Shown: piece by piece, positions 16,033 through 23,755 of the stretch | Layout: every line of letters starts with the position of its first letter | Numbering within the stretch: position 1 is the first letter of the stretch | DNA from: Curtobacterium sp. MCSS17_015 | GTDB lineage: Bacteria > Actinomycetota > Actinomycetes > Actinomycetales > Microbacteriaceae | Assembly (NCBI RefSeq): GCF_003234265.2 | Contig: NZ_CP126256.1 | Coordinates: 2,480,001-2,544,000 of the forward strand | Direction of reading: 5' to 3' | Length of the DNA stretch: 64,000 bases | Notes under the pieces: generated by a model | Seen by the model: the letters and a program-made list of their open reading frames with translations, nothing else | Databases searched by the model: none | Told to the model about the DNA's origin: nothing | Program-made: the position numbers and the translations under genes

Positions 16033-16059
16033 GTTTCGGGCAGGGGTCGAGCAGGTCAC
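16033..16059 (-). promoter_or_regulatory. Weak GlnR-like box upstream of the urate operon
   Basis: On the minus strand GTGAC (16059-16055), GACCC (16048-16044) and GAAAC (16037-16033) fall at 11-nt steps. The GlnR consensus of actinobacteria is gTnAC-n6-GaAAC repeated. The middle element is poor, so this site is tentative. It lies about 25 bp before the OHCU decarboxylase start. Confidence 0.35.
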
Positions 16060-16086
16060 GGCTCCGCGCGGCGCCCGACAGCGGCT

Positions 16087-16119
16087 GTTCCTTCCCCGAA
16101 ACGACGCTGAAACACCGGT
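16087..16119 (+). promoter_or_regulatory. GlnR-like box and promoter of the xanthine dehydrogenase operon
   Basis: GTTCC-n6-GAAAC-n6-GAAAC (16087-16091, 16098-16102, 16109-16113) repeats every 11 nt, close to the GlnR gTnAC-n6-GaAAC pattern. CCTACCGT follows at about 16121-16128 as a possible -10. The same GAAACACC(G)...CCTA layout occurs before the amidohydrolase at 25202 and the deaminase at 28466. Confidence 0.5.
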
Positions 16120-16224
16120 TCCCTACCGTTGCCGACATGGCATGGAACAGGGGCATGATCGCGCACGGCCGACGGGTCGGTGTGCTGATCGTCCCCCGTC
16201 GCCCTGCCCTGATCGGACCTGTCC

Positions 16225-17049
16225 ATGGACCTCGTCTCCGTCCGCACCGTGCGGACACCGTCGCGCCGCGACGACCTCACGCTCTCCCTCGGTGACCGTC
16301 CGCTCGGCGGTGGCACCTGGTTGTTCTCCGAGGAGCAGCCCGGGCTGACCGGGCTCGTCGACCTGACGTCGCTCGGCTGGCCCGACGTCGAGCGGGCATC
16401 CGGCATCCTGACCGTCGCCGCGACCTGCACGATCGCGTCGCTGCTGGGCGTCCGGCCCGACGACTCGTGGCGCGCCTGGCCGCTCGTCGAGCAGTGCGCG
16501 AACGCCCTGCTCGCGTCGTTCAAGGTCTGGAACGCCGCGACCGTCGGCGGGAACGTGGCCGTCGGACTGCCCGCGGGTGCGATGACCGCGCTGCTCGTCA
16601 CGCTCGACGCCACCGCGGTCGTGTGGACGCCGGAGGGTGGGGAGCGGCGGGTGCCCGTCGAGCAGCTCGTCCTCGGTGTGCGCACGCTCGACCTGCGACA
16701 CGACGAGGTCATCCGGTCCTTCGAGGTCCCGGAGGCGGTACTCCGAACGACGACCGGGTACCGGCGCGTGTCGCTCAGCCCGCACGGCCGGTCGGGGTCG
16801 CTCGTCACCGCGCGGTGGTCCGCGCAGGGCTTCGTGCTCGTCGTCACCGCCGCCACCCCGCGCCCGGTCGTGTTCCGGTTCGCCGGGGTCCCGACGGCCG
16901 ACGAACTCGACGCCGCGCTCACGGCCACGCTCGGGTCCGACGGCGACTGGTACGACGACCCGCACGGGTCCCCCGCCTGGCGCCGGGCCGTCAGCACCCG
17001 CTCCGCGCACGAGCTCCGCGACGAAGCCGCAGCGGGAGGGACCCGATGA
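16225..17049 (+). CDS. Xanthine dehydrogenase FAD-binding subunit (CoxM/XdhB family)
   Basis: This 274-aa flavoprotein subunit passes electrons from the iron-sulfur clusters to NAD or O2. The FAD pyrophosphate motif appears as [14 protein letters not shown] near residue 28 and as [12 protein letters not shown] around residue 103; a CO-dehydrogenase flavoprotein C-terminal domain follows. It starts a three-gene operon, and its stop overlaps the ATG of the iron-sulfur/Mo subunit by 4 bp. The leader of about 95 nt contains an overlapping short reading frame (16138-16295). Confidence 0.9.
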   Translation: MDLVSVRTVRTPSRRDDLTLSLGDRPLGGGTWLFSEEQPGLTGLVDLTSLGWPDVERASGILTVAATCTIASLLGVRPDDSWRAWPLVEQCANALLASFKVWNAATVGGNVAVGLPAGAMTALLVTLDATAVVWTPEGGERRVPVEQLVLGVRTLDLRHDEVIRSFEVPEAVLRTTTGYRRVSLSPHGRSGSLVTARWSAQGFVLVVTAATPRPVVFRFAGVPTADELDAALTATLGSDGDWYDDPHGSPAWRRAVSTRSAHELRDEAAAGGTR

Positions 17050-19841
17050 GGCTCGAGGTCGACGGCACCGCGCTCGAGGTCGATCCGCAGCCCGGCCAGG
17101 TCCTCCGGACGCTCCTCCGGCAGCACGGCGTGACGTCGGTGAAGAAGGGGTGCGACGCCGGCGACTGCGGTGCCTGCTCGGTGCTCGTCGACGGGGTGCC
17201 CGTGCACTCCTGCATCACGCCCGCGCACCGGATGGACGGGCGCACGGTCACCACCGCCGCGGGCCTCGGCACTCCGGAGCACCCGCACCCGGTGCAGCGC
17301 GCGTTCGCCGAGGCGCCGGGGTTCCAGTGCGGGTTCTGCACCGCGGGGTTCGTCGTCACCGCGTCCACGCTCACCGACGACGACCACGCGGACCGGCACC
17401 GGAAGCTCAAGGGCAACCTCTGCCGCTGCACCGGGTACCGGGCGATCGAGGACGCGCTGGACGGTGTCGTGAACACCGCGTGCGCGACCGCCGGCGCAGC
17501 GGTCGGCACGTCCGTCGCCGCTCCGGCCGCGATGCGCATCGTCACCGGGCAGGAGGAGTACACGCTCGACGTCCCCGGCCTCCCCGCGGTCCGGGCCACC
17601 GAGGCCCTGCTGCACCTCGCCGTCCTCGGCAGTCCCCACCCGCACGCCCGCGTCACGGCGATCGACACAACCGCGGCCGAGGCGCTCCCCGGCGTGCACG
17701 CCGTGCTGACGTACCGGGACGACCCCGGCGTGCTGTTCTCCACCGGCCGGCACGAGTCCCGACTCGACGACCCGGACGACACCCGCGTGCTCGACCGCGT
17801 GCTGCGGTTCCGCGGTCAACGCGTGGCCGCGGTGGTCGCCGACAGCGTGCGGATCGCCGAACAGGCGTGCGCCCTGGTCCGCGTCGACTACGAGGTCCTC
17901 GCCAGTGTGCACGACCCGGACGCGGCACGACGCCCGGGCGCACCGCTCCTGCACGGCGACAAGACGACGGCCGACCACCGGATCGCCGAGCCCGCACGGA
18001 ACGTCGTGGCGAGCCTCCACGGCGAGACAGCTGACGTCGAAGCGGCCCTCGCGGCCGCCGCCGCGACCGTCGACGGCACCTGGCACACCGGCCGGGTGTC
18101 CCACGCGGCGCTCGAGACGCACGCCACCCGCGGGTGGGTCGACCCGGACGGGAGGCTCGTGCTCCGGACCGCCACGCAGGTCCCGTTCCTGGTCCGGGAC
18201 GAGATCGCCCGCGTCTTCACACTCGACCCGGCCCGGGTGCGCGTGGTCGCGAAGCGGGTCGGCGGCGGGTTCGGCGGCAAGCAGGAGCTGCTCACCGAGG
18301 ACCTCGTCACGCTCGCGGTGCTCCGGACGGGCCGCACCGTGCAGTACGAGTTCAGCCGACGTGACGAGTTCACGATCGCGCCGACGCGGCACCCGATGCG
18401 TGTCCGGGTCCGACTCGGTGCCGCAGCGGACGGCACGCTCACGGCGATGCACGTCGACCAGACGATGGACACCGGGGCGTACGGCAACCACGGCATCGGC
18501 GTCATGTTCCACTCGGTCAGCGAGTCCGTCGCGGTGTACCGGTGCCCGGCCAAGCGGGTCGACGCGGAGTCGGTGTACACGAACAACCTGCCGTCGGGGG
18601 CGTTCCGCGGCTACGGGCTCGGGCAGGTGGTGTTCGCGATCGAGTCCGCGATGGACGAGTTGGCGCGGGAGCTCGGCATCGGCCCGTTCGAGCTCCGCCG
18701 GCGGAACGTCGTCGTGCCCGGCGACCCGCTCGTCGTCACGGACCCGCACGAGCAGAGCGACCTGCGGTGGGAGGGCAGCTACGGACTCGACCAGTGTCTC
18801 GACCTCGTGGAGCAGGCCCTCGCCGGTCCGCTGCCCGACGTCCCGCGGATGGACGGCCCGGTGCTCGACCGTTCCCCGGACTGGGCGTACGGCACCGGCA
18901 TGGCCCTCGCCGCCATCGCGACCATGCCGCCGCGAGGGCACCACGCCCACACGTCGGTCGAACTGCTGCCCGGCGGCCGCTACCGGATCGGCGTCGGCAC
19001 GGCCGAGTTCGGCAACGGAACGACGACCGTGCACACACAGCTCGTCGCCACCGCGCTCGGCACCACCCCGGACCGCGTCGACGTGCACCAGTCCGACACC
19101 GATGCCGCTCAGCACGACACCGGGGCTTTCGGGTCGGCCGGGGTCGTGGTCGCCGGCCGAGCCCTGTACGCCGCCGCACAGGCGCTCCGGGACGACCTGA
19201 CCGCGCGGGCCCTCGCGCTGGTCGCGGCCCGCACCCCGCGCACTGCCTCGGGCGTGCTCGGTCCGGCGGTCGCCGTGGGACCCGAGGGGGTCCGCGTCGG
19301 CGACGAACTCGTCGGACATGTCGAGCTCCTTGCCGAGGGTCCGCTCATCGCCCACGCCAGCCACGACGGCACCCCGCGCTCGCTCGCCTTCACCGTGCAC
19401 GGGGCCCGGGTCGCCGTGCACCGGCCGACCGGCGAGGTCCGCGTCCTGCAGAGCGTGCAGGCCGTCGAGGCCGGCACCGTCCTCAACCCGGAGCAGCTCC
19501 GGGGCCAGGTCGAGGGCGGTGCTGCACAGGCGATCGGTTCGACCCTCTACGAGGAGGTCGTGCTCGACGACACCGGCCGGGTCATCACCGACGCCTTCCG
19601 GTCCTACCGGGTGCCGAAGATCTCCGACGTGCCCCGGACGCAGGTGCTGTTCGCCGACACGCACGACCCGCTCGGCCCCCTCGGGGCGAAGTCCATGAGC
19701 GAGGCACCGTACAACCCGGTCGCCCCGGCGATCGCGAACGCCCTGCGTGACGCGATCCGGGTCCGGCCGTACCGCCTGCCGATGACCCGCGACCGGGTGT
19801 GGGCGCTGCTGGCGGATGCGACCGACGCCGGAGGTGCGTGA
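17046..19841 (+). CDS. Xanthine dehydrogenase, fused [2Fe-2S] and molybdopterin subunits
   Basis: This 931-aa enzyme joins two normally separate chains. Residues 1 to about 155 are the iron-sulfur domain: the plant-type cluster [15 protein letters not shown] plus HSC, and the helical cluster CGFCTAGF with [10 protein letters not shown]. The rest is the Mo-hydroxylase large subunit, with the pterin motif [11 protein letters not shown], the substrate region [10 protein letters not shown] and the catalytic Glu in [16 protein letters not shown]. It should oxidise hypoxanthine and xanthine to urate, feeding the divergent uricase operon. The FAD chain is encoded just upstream, and XdhC follows with a TGATG overlap. 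Confidence 0.9.
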   Translation: MRLEVDGTALEVDPQPGQVLRTLLRQHGVTSVKKGCDAGDCGACSVLVDGVPVHSCITPAHRMDGRTVTTAAGLGTPEHPHPVQRAFAEAPGFQCGFCTAGFVVTASTLTDDDHADRHRKLKGNLCRCTGYRAIEDALDGVVNTACATAGAAVGTSVAAPAAMRIVTGQEEYTLDVPGLPAVRATEALLHLAVLGSPHPHARVTAIDTTAAEALPGVHAVLTYRDDPGVLFSTGRHESRLDDPDDTRVLDRVLRFRGQRVAAVVADSVRIAEQACALVRVDYEVLASVHDPDAARRPGAPLLHGDKTTADHRIAEPARNVVASLHGETADVEAALAAAAATVDGTWHTGRVSHAALETHATRGWVDPDGRLVLRTATQVPFLVRDEIARVFTLDPARVRVVAKRVGGGFGGKQELLTEDLVTLAVLRTGRTVQYEFSRRDEFTIAPTRHPMRVRVRLGAAADGTLTAMHVDQTMDTGAYGNHGIGVMFHSVSESVAVYRCPAKRVDAESVYTNNLPSGAFRGYGLGQVVFAIESAMDELARELGIGPFELRRRNVVVPGDPLVVTDPHEQSDLRWEGSYGLDQCLDLVEQALAGPLPDVPRMDGPVLDRSPDWAYGTGMALAAIATMPPRGHHAHTSVELLPGGRYRIGVGTAEFGNGTTTVHTQLVATALGTTPDRVDVHQSDTDAAQHDTGAFGSAGVVVAGRALYAAAQALRDDLTARALALVAARTPRTASGVLGPAVAVGPEGVRVGDELVGHVELLAEGPLIAHASHDGTPRSLAFTVHGARVAVHRPTGEVRVLQSVQAVEAGTVLNPEQLRGQVEGGAAQAIGSTLYEEVVLDDTGRVITDAFRSYRVPKISDVPRTQVLFADTHDPLGPLGAKSMSEAPYNPVAPAIANALRDAIRVRPYRLPMTRDRVWALLADATDAGGA

Positions 19842-20830
19842 TGTTCGAACTGGCACCGCGCCTCCTGGCCGCCCTCGACGCCGGCGACCCGGTCGTCGTC
19901 GCGACCGCCGTCGACGTGCAGGGCAGCTCGCCGAGCGGGACCGGCACCTCGATGGCGGTGCTGCCCGGCGGCGAGGTCGTCGGGACCATCTCCGGCGGAT
20001 GCGTCGAGGGGTCGCTCTACCTGACCGCCGAGGAGGTCCTGACGACCGGCGTCCCCGTACTCGAGCGCTTCGGGTTCGAGGACCTGTCCGACCCGGCGGC
20101 CGACTGGGCGCCAGGGCTGCGGTGCGGGGGTCGGGTCGAGGTCCTCGTCCACCGTGTCCAGCCGACCGACGCCGTCGTGCTCGACGCGCTCCGAGCCGCC
20201 GCTGTCGGGACGCCGACGTCGCTCACGGTGTCCCTCGAGCCCGCGTCGCTCGGCGAGGTCGTGCCCCCGTCGGACAGGTGCCGGACCCGAGCCTTCACCG
20301 AGTACGCCGGCGGCCGTGCCCGCTGCATCGTCGTCGGCGCCGTCGAGTTCGCCGTCGCGGTGACGAACACCGCGGCGATGCTCGGGTACGCGGTCACCGT
20401 CGTCGACCCGCGTCCGGTGTTCCTCACCGACCGACGGTTCCCGGCGGCGCAGGAGCGAATCGTCGGGTGGCCGCCGCGGGTGCTCGCCCACACCGCGATC
20501 GGACCGGACACCGTCGTGGTGCTGCTGTCCCACGACGACCGGTTCGACGCCGCGGTGCTCGACCTCGCGCTCCGCCGCGGTGCCGGGTACGTCGGGGCGA
20601 TGGGGTCCCGGGCGACGCACGAGCGGCGGCTGGCGGTGCTGCGCGAGCTCAGGACTCCGGACACCGGGCGGCTGCGTTCGCCGATCGGGCTCGACATCGG
20701 GGCGGAGACGCCAGCTGAGATGGCGCTCGCGATCATGGCCGAGGTCGTGGCGGTGCGCCGGGGTGCGCCGGGCGGTCCGCTCGTCGATGCGACTGGGCCG
20801 GTGCACCGGCGACCTCTGAGGACGCGTTGA
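19841..20830 (+). CDS. xdhC: XdhC-family molybdenum cofactor insertion protein
   Basis: This 329-aa chaperone binds the molybdenum cofactor, helps add its terminal sulfur and delivers it to xanthine dehydrogenase. It has an N-terminal XdhC/CoxI domain (VQGSSPSGTGTSMAV, TISGGCVEGSL) and a C-terminal Rossmann domain (GYAVTVVDPRPVFL, VGAMGSRATHERRL). The gene overlaps the stop of the enzyme gene, which is typical for Mo-hydroxylase maturation factors. With MocA it completes the cofactor supply for the operon. Confidence 0.92.
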   Translation: MFELAPRLLAALDAGDPVVVATAVDVQGSSPSGTGTSMAVLPGGEVVGTISGGCVEGSLYLTAEEVLTTGVPVLERFGFEDLSDPAADWAPGLRCGGRVEVLVHRVQPTDAVVLDALRAAAVGTPTSLTVSLEPASLGEVVPPSDRCRTRAFTEYAGGRARCIVVGAVEFAVAVTNTAAMLGYAVTVVDPRPVFLTDRRFPAAQERIVGWPPRVLAHTAIGPDTVVVLLSHDDRFDAAVLDLALRRGAGYVGAMGSRATHERRLAVLRELRTPDTGRLRSPIGLDIGAETPAEMALAIMAEVVAVRRGAPGGPLVDATGPVHRRPLRTR

Positions 20831-20847
20831 ACGTGCCCCTCCGGCTG

Positions 20848-21339
20848 CTACTGGTCGCCCATCGACAGGAGAGGGAACCAGTGGCGCTCGGCGAGGACGG
20901 ACGGAGGACCACTGTGCAGCCACTCGCCGGGCACGACCGGATCGGCGTCAGTCGTCCAGACGCCGAAGTACGCGACCGGTGTAGGCCAGTCGTAGCCCGG
21001 TGACGGCCGCGGAACGGTGTTGCGAACCGCCCCGAGGTACCGGGGCACCTGGCCTCCGCCGGTGACCCGCCGCATCAGCGCTGCGATGGCTACTGAGCCG
21101 TCGGGATCGTCGGTCCCGACGTACGCCGTCGGCAGGTCGAGTTTGCCCGAGCCGTCCCGGCGTGTGCAGAACAGCCGGCCGTCCACTTGAACGAGGAGTC
21201 GCACGAGACCCATCGGCCGCGGGACCGAACCGCCGAGCAGGGTCTCAGCAGTGCTCCCGATCGGCAGCCATGGCGCGTCCGGCGTCGAGGAGACGACTGT
21301 TGCTCGCTCGTCGTGCATGACGACGAGCGTATCGACCAT
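20848..21339 (-). CDS. Nudix-fold-like hypothetical protein without a Nudix box
   Basis: The 163-aa protein resembles Nudix-type proteins in outline: VRLLVQVDGRLFCTRRDGSG, then KLDLPTAYVG and AIAALMRRVTG. The catalytic Nudix box (GX5EX7REUXEEXGU) is absent, as no REXXEE stretch follows the glycine. It may be a non-enzymatic sensor or a diverged hydrolase. ATG 21318 is an alternative start. It converges with xdhC, separated by only 17 bp. Confidence 0.55.
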   Translation of the reverse strand: MVDTLVVMHDERATVVSSTPDAPWLPIGSTAETLLGGSVPRPMGLVRLLVQVDGRLFCTRRDGSGKLDLPTAYVGTDDPDGSVAIAALMRRVTGGGQVPRYLGAVRNTVPRPSPGYDWPTPVAYFGVWTTDADPVVPGEWLHSGPPSVLAERHWFPLLSMGDQ

Positions 21340-21363
21340 GCGGACGCGAGCCGCACCGGCCGA

Positions 21364-21933
21364 TCAGCCCAGGACGCCCGTGTGCTCGAGCACGATCTGC
21401 ACGCCGATGAGGATGAGCACCACACCGCCGGCGATCTCGGCCGGCTTGCCGAAGCGCGCCCCGACCCGGCGGCCGACCACCACCCCGATGTAGCTCAGCA
21501 CGGCGGTCGTCACGCCGATGAGCAGCACCGCCCAGCCGATCGACACCGGCAGGAACGCCAGCGTGATGCCGACCGCCAACGCGTCGATGCTCGTGGCGAC
21601 CGCGAGGACGAGCAGCTCCCGGACGCGCAGCCGGTCCGTGTCCTCGTCGGTGTCCTCATGACCGTGGAACGCCTCCCACAGCATCTTCCCGCCGACGAGC
21701 GCGAGCAGACCGAAGGCGACCCAGTGATCGACGTCCGCGATGGCGCTGGCGAAGGTGGTGCCGAGCAGCCACCCGAGCAACGGCATGAGCGCTTGGAAGG
21801 CACCGAACACGAGTGCGATGACGACGGCCTGGCGCGCGGAGAACCGCTTCATGTGCAGGCCCTTGCCGAGCGCGACGGCGAAGGCGTCGGCGGAGACGCC
21901 GATCGCGATCAGGAGCAGGGCCCAGAACGACAT
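21364..21933 (-). CDS. mntP: MntP-like manganese efflux pump
   Basis: This 189-aa membrane protein has six hydrophobic helices and the MntP features: Asp in IGVSADAFAVALGKGL in helix 1 and Asp in ATSIDALAVGITLAFL in helix 4, the twin acidic residues of the DUF204 repeat. Members export Mn2+ and protect against manganese stress. A His/Asp-rich loop (HGHEDTDEDTD) lies between the repeats. The upstream region shows no yybP-ykoY riboswitch that I can recognise. Confidence 0.88.
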   Translation of the reverse strand: MSFWALLLIAIGVSADAFAVALGKGLHMKRFSARQAVVIALVFGAFQALMPLLGWLLGTTFASAIADVDHWVAFGLLALVGGKMLWEAFHGHEDTDEDTDRLRVRELLVLAVATSIDALAVGITLAFLPVSIGWAVLLIGVTTAVLSYIGVVVGRRVGARFGKPAEIAGGVVLILIGVQIVLEHTGVLG

Positions 21934-22307
21934 GGGGTGGTGCCTCTCGAGACGGACGGAGGAGACACCGTCGTCTCGGAACCCGACGATCCTGCCACGT
22001 CGATCGCAGCCTCCGGGACCGGAAAGGCCTGGTCAGGAGGATTCGTCAGCCCGAATCCGCCCGTTGGGTGCACCGTCCTAGCAGGAGCGGACGACCCGGT
22101 GGGGCGGCCGGATGTAACAGGACGGTAACGACGGCAAACCCACCCAAACCGTGTCGGCACCGGTGCCGAATCACTGTCACAAGCCGGGAACGGCCCGCAA
22201 GCGCTCACCAGCCGCACATCGCTGGTTCTCCACCCCTTTCGCGGGGTGTGTTCGGCTCGCATCCATCCCTGATCCGCGCCGAGCGCGACAAGCAAAGGAA
22301 CGAAGAC
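21934..22307 (+). other. 374-bp intergenic leader between mntP and a secreted-protein gene
   Basis: This stretch holds no convincing gene. It contains a GTAAC direct repeat (22114-22129), the perfect 14-bp palindrome CGGCACCGGTGCCG (22155-22168), and blocks GCAAACC, GCCGAATC and GGGAACGG in that order. That order recalls c-di-AMP (ydaO) riboswitch leaders in front of actinobacterial wall-lytic genes, but the match is partial. About 180 nt lie between the promoter-like repeats and ATG 22308. Confidence 0.4.
22114..22129 (+). promoter_or_regulatory. GTAAC-n6-GTAAC direct repeat, MtrA-type box
   Basis: Two GTAAC pentamers sit exactly 11 nt apart (22114-22118, 22125-22129). Direct GTAAC repeats of this spacing are the reported binding pattern of the actinobacterial response regulator MtrA, which controls cell-envelope genes. 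The downstream gene encodes a secreted protein, which fits. Confidence 0.45.
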
Positions 22308-22988
22308 ATGCGCAAGTCCCTCAAGACCTCGATCACCCTCGCCACGACCGGTGCCCTCGTCCTCGGTGGCGCAGCGTTCGGCGTGACCGCCGCGAACGCG
22401 TCCACCCCGGTCGTGCACACCGTCTCCAGCTCCGAGTCGAAGATCCCCGCCCCGGTCGCGTCGGTCCCCGAGGTCCTCGGCGGCGACACCTCCGTCGCCC
22501 TCGACAAGGGCTTCACCGACGCCCTGACCTCCCTCAAGCTCACCCCGGGTGTCTCGGGAGATGCGACCCTCGAGGACGGCGCCGTGTCGTTCCCGATCAC
22601 CTCCGGCTCGGTCACCTACTGGAGCCCGGACGGCGACTACCGTCCCTACGTCCAGGGTCTGCTCAACCACGACGACTCCGGCCTGACCCTGAAGGCCGGC
22701 GACACCACCGTCACGCTCGAGAACTTCGTCGTGAACCCGGGCTCGTCGAAGCTCTACGGTGACGTCCTCGTCAACGGTGAGGTCGCCGCGCCGAACGCGT
22801 TCCTGTTCGAGCTGCACGGCGGCTCCCTCAAGCCCCTCCAGCTCGAGGGTGACAACGCGATCCTGACCGGCACCACCGTCCACATCTCCGACGACGCCGC
22901 GAAGCTGCTCAACGACACCTTCAAGACCGACGCCGTCACCGGCGGCCTCCTGGTCGGCACCGCCACCATCACCGCCCAGATCAAGTAA
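22308..22988 (+). CDS. Secreted protein of unknown function
   Basis: This 226-aa exported protein has a clear Sec signal peptide (MRKSLKTSITLATTGALVLG) with likely cleavage after ANA near residue 33. The mature part is rich in beta-strand-like stretches such as VSFPITSGSVTYWSPDGDY and LTLKAGDTTVTLENFVV, with no cysteine, membrane anchor or sorting signal. It weakly recalls cell-surface beta-sandwich domains such as HtaA, but I cannot confirm that. AAAGGA lies 9 nt before the ATG. It has its own long leader and ends at a strong hairpin. Confidence 0.75.
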   Translation: MRKSLKTSITLATTGALVLGGAAFGVTAANASTPVVHTVSSSESKIPAPVASVPEVLGGDTSVALDKGFTDALTSLKLTPGVSGDATLEDGAVSFPITSGSVTYWSPDGDYRPYVQGLLNHDDSGLTLKAGDTTVTLENFVVNPGSSKLYGDVLVNGEVAAPNAFLFELHGGSLKPLQLEGDNAILTGTTVHISDDAAKLLNDTFKTDAVTGGLLVGTATITAQIK

Positions 22989-23024
22989 CACCCCGCGTCC
23001 ACCAGACGCGCAGCACCACCACCA

Positions 23025-23056
23025 GGACGCCGCCCCGCACCCGCGGGGCGGCGTCC
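23025..23056 (+). terminator. Terminator hairpin after the secreted-protein gene
   Basis: A perfect 14-bp stem (23025-23038 with 23043-23056, arm GGACGCCGCCCCGC) closes a 4-nt loop 37 bp after the stop codon. No T-run follows. Confidence 0.75.
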
Positions 23057-23205
23057 TCGCGTCCCCACCCGAGCACGCCCCGGTTCCACGACACACCGCC
23101 ACCGCCCCTCCCGGTTCCCGAATCCGCGCACCTCACCCACCGAGATGCGCGAATTGTGGAACCACGGGAGGACCGACCGGACGCGACCTGTGCCAGGGTG
23201 CCCTC

Positions 23206-23736
23206 ATGGCCTCAGCGCAGACGCTCGACCTCGGCGACCGTCGACTCCTCGCCGCCTGGGCGGCGGACTGCGCCGAGCGGGTGCTCCCCCTGTTCGGAGC
23301 CGTGGCGCCGGAGGACACCCGCCCACGAGACGGGATCGCGCGGACGCGGGCGTTCAGTCGCGGGGAGGTCGACGCGGCCGACATGATCCGCCGCCGGTTC
23401 GAGACGGGCCGCGCGGCTGCGCCCGTCCGGGATCCGGCAGCGAGGGCGGCAGCCTTCGCCGCGGGACAGGCGTCCGGCGTCGCGCACATGGGAGCGCATG
23501 CGCTGGGGGCAGCGGCGTACGCCGTCCGCGCCGCCGGCCACAGCCGCCCGGGAGCGGACGACGACGAGGTCGCGTGGCAGCTCGCGCACCTGGAGCCGCC
23601 GGCCCGCGACGCCCTCCGACGGCTCCCCCTGCTCGGCACCGACACGTCCGGCCCACTCGGCTCGGGGCTCCTGGCGACCGGCACCCTCGCCGTCACCATC
23701 CGGGCGATCCAGTCGTCGGTCGCCGTGCCGCACTGA
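23206..23736 (+). CDS. Putative immunity protein (Imm-5-like family)
   Basis: This 176-aa all-helical protein contains the pattern WAADCAERVLPLF, PRDGIARTRAFSRGEVD and the repeated Ala/His-rich helices GVAHMGAHALGAAAYAVRAA. These match the family often annotated as a putative immunity protein (Imm-5-like), thought to neutralise a polymorphic toxin. No toxin or secretion gene is nearby, so it may be an orphan or have another role. It converges with the deaminase gene at 23756. The family match is from memory of the motif layout. Confidence 0.6.
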   Translation: MASAQTLDLGDRRLLAAWAADCAERVLPLFGAVAPEDTRPRDGIARTRAFSRGEVDAADMIRRRFETGRAAAPVRDPAARAAAFAAGQASGVAHMGAHALGAAAYAVRAAGHSRPGADDDEVAWQLAHLEPPARDALRRLPLLGTDTSGPLGSGLLATGTLAVTIRAIQSSVAVPH

Positions 23737-23755
23737 ACGAGGCCGACTCCGCGCC

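Noticed and set aside
16056..19856. A 1266-codon open frame antisense to the xanthine dehydrogenase genes
   Set aside because: It mirrors conserved Mo-hydroxylase genes, has low-complexity Arg/Gly/Val composition and no domain. It is an antisense shadow caused by high GC content.
21934..22060. yybP-ykoY manganese riboswitch upstream of mntP
   Set aside because: The expected conserved loop sequences are not present on the minus strand.
22130..22260. c-di-AMP (ydaO) riboswitch
   Set aside because: Blocks such as GCCGAATC and GGGAACGG occur in the right order, but the full conserved core is not visible by eye. Kept as a structured-leader finding, not as a called riboswitch.
22308..22988. HtaA haem-uptake domain in the secreted protein
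   Set aside because: The resemblance is only in beta-strand pattern. No diagnostic Tyr/His motif could be confirmed.
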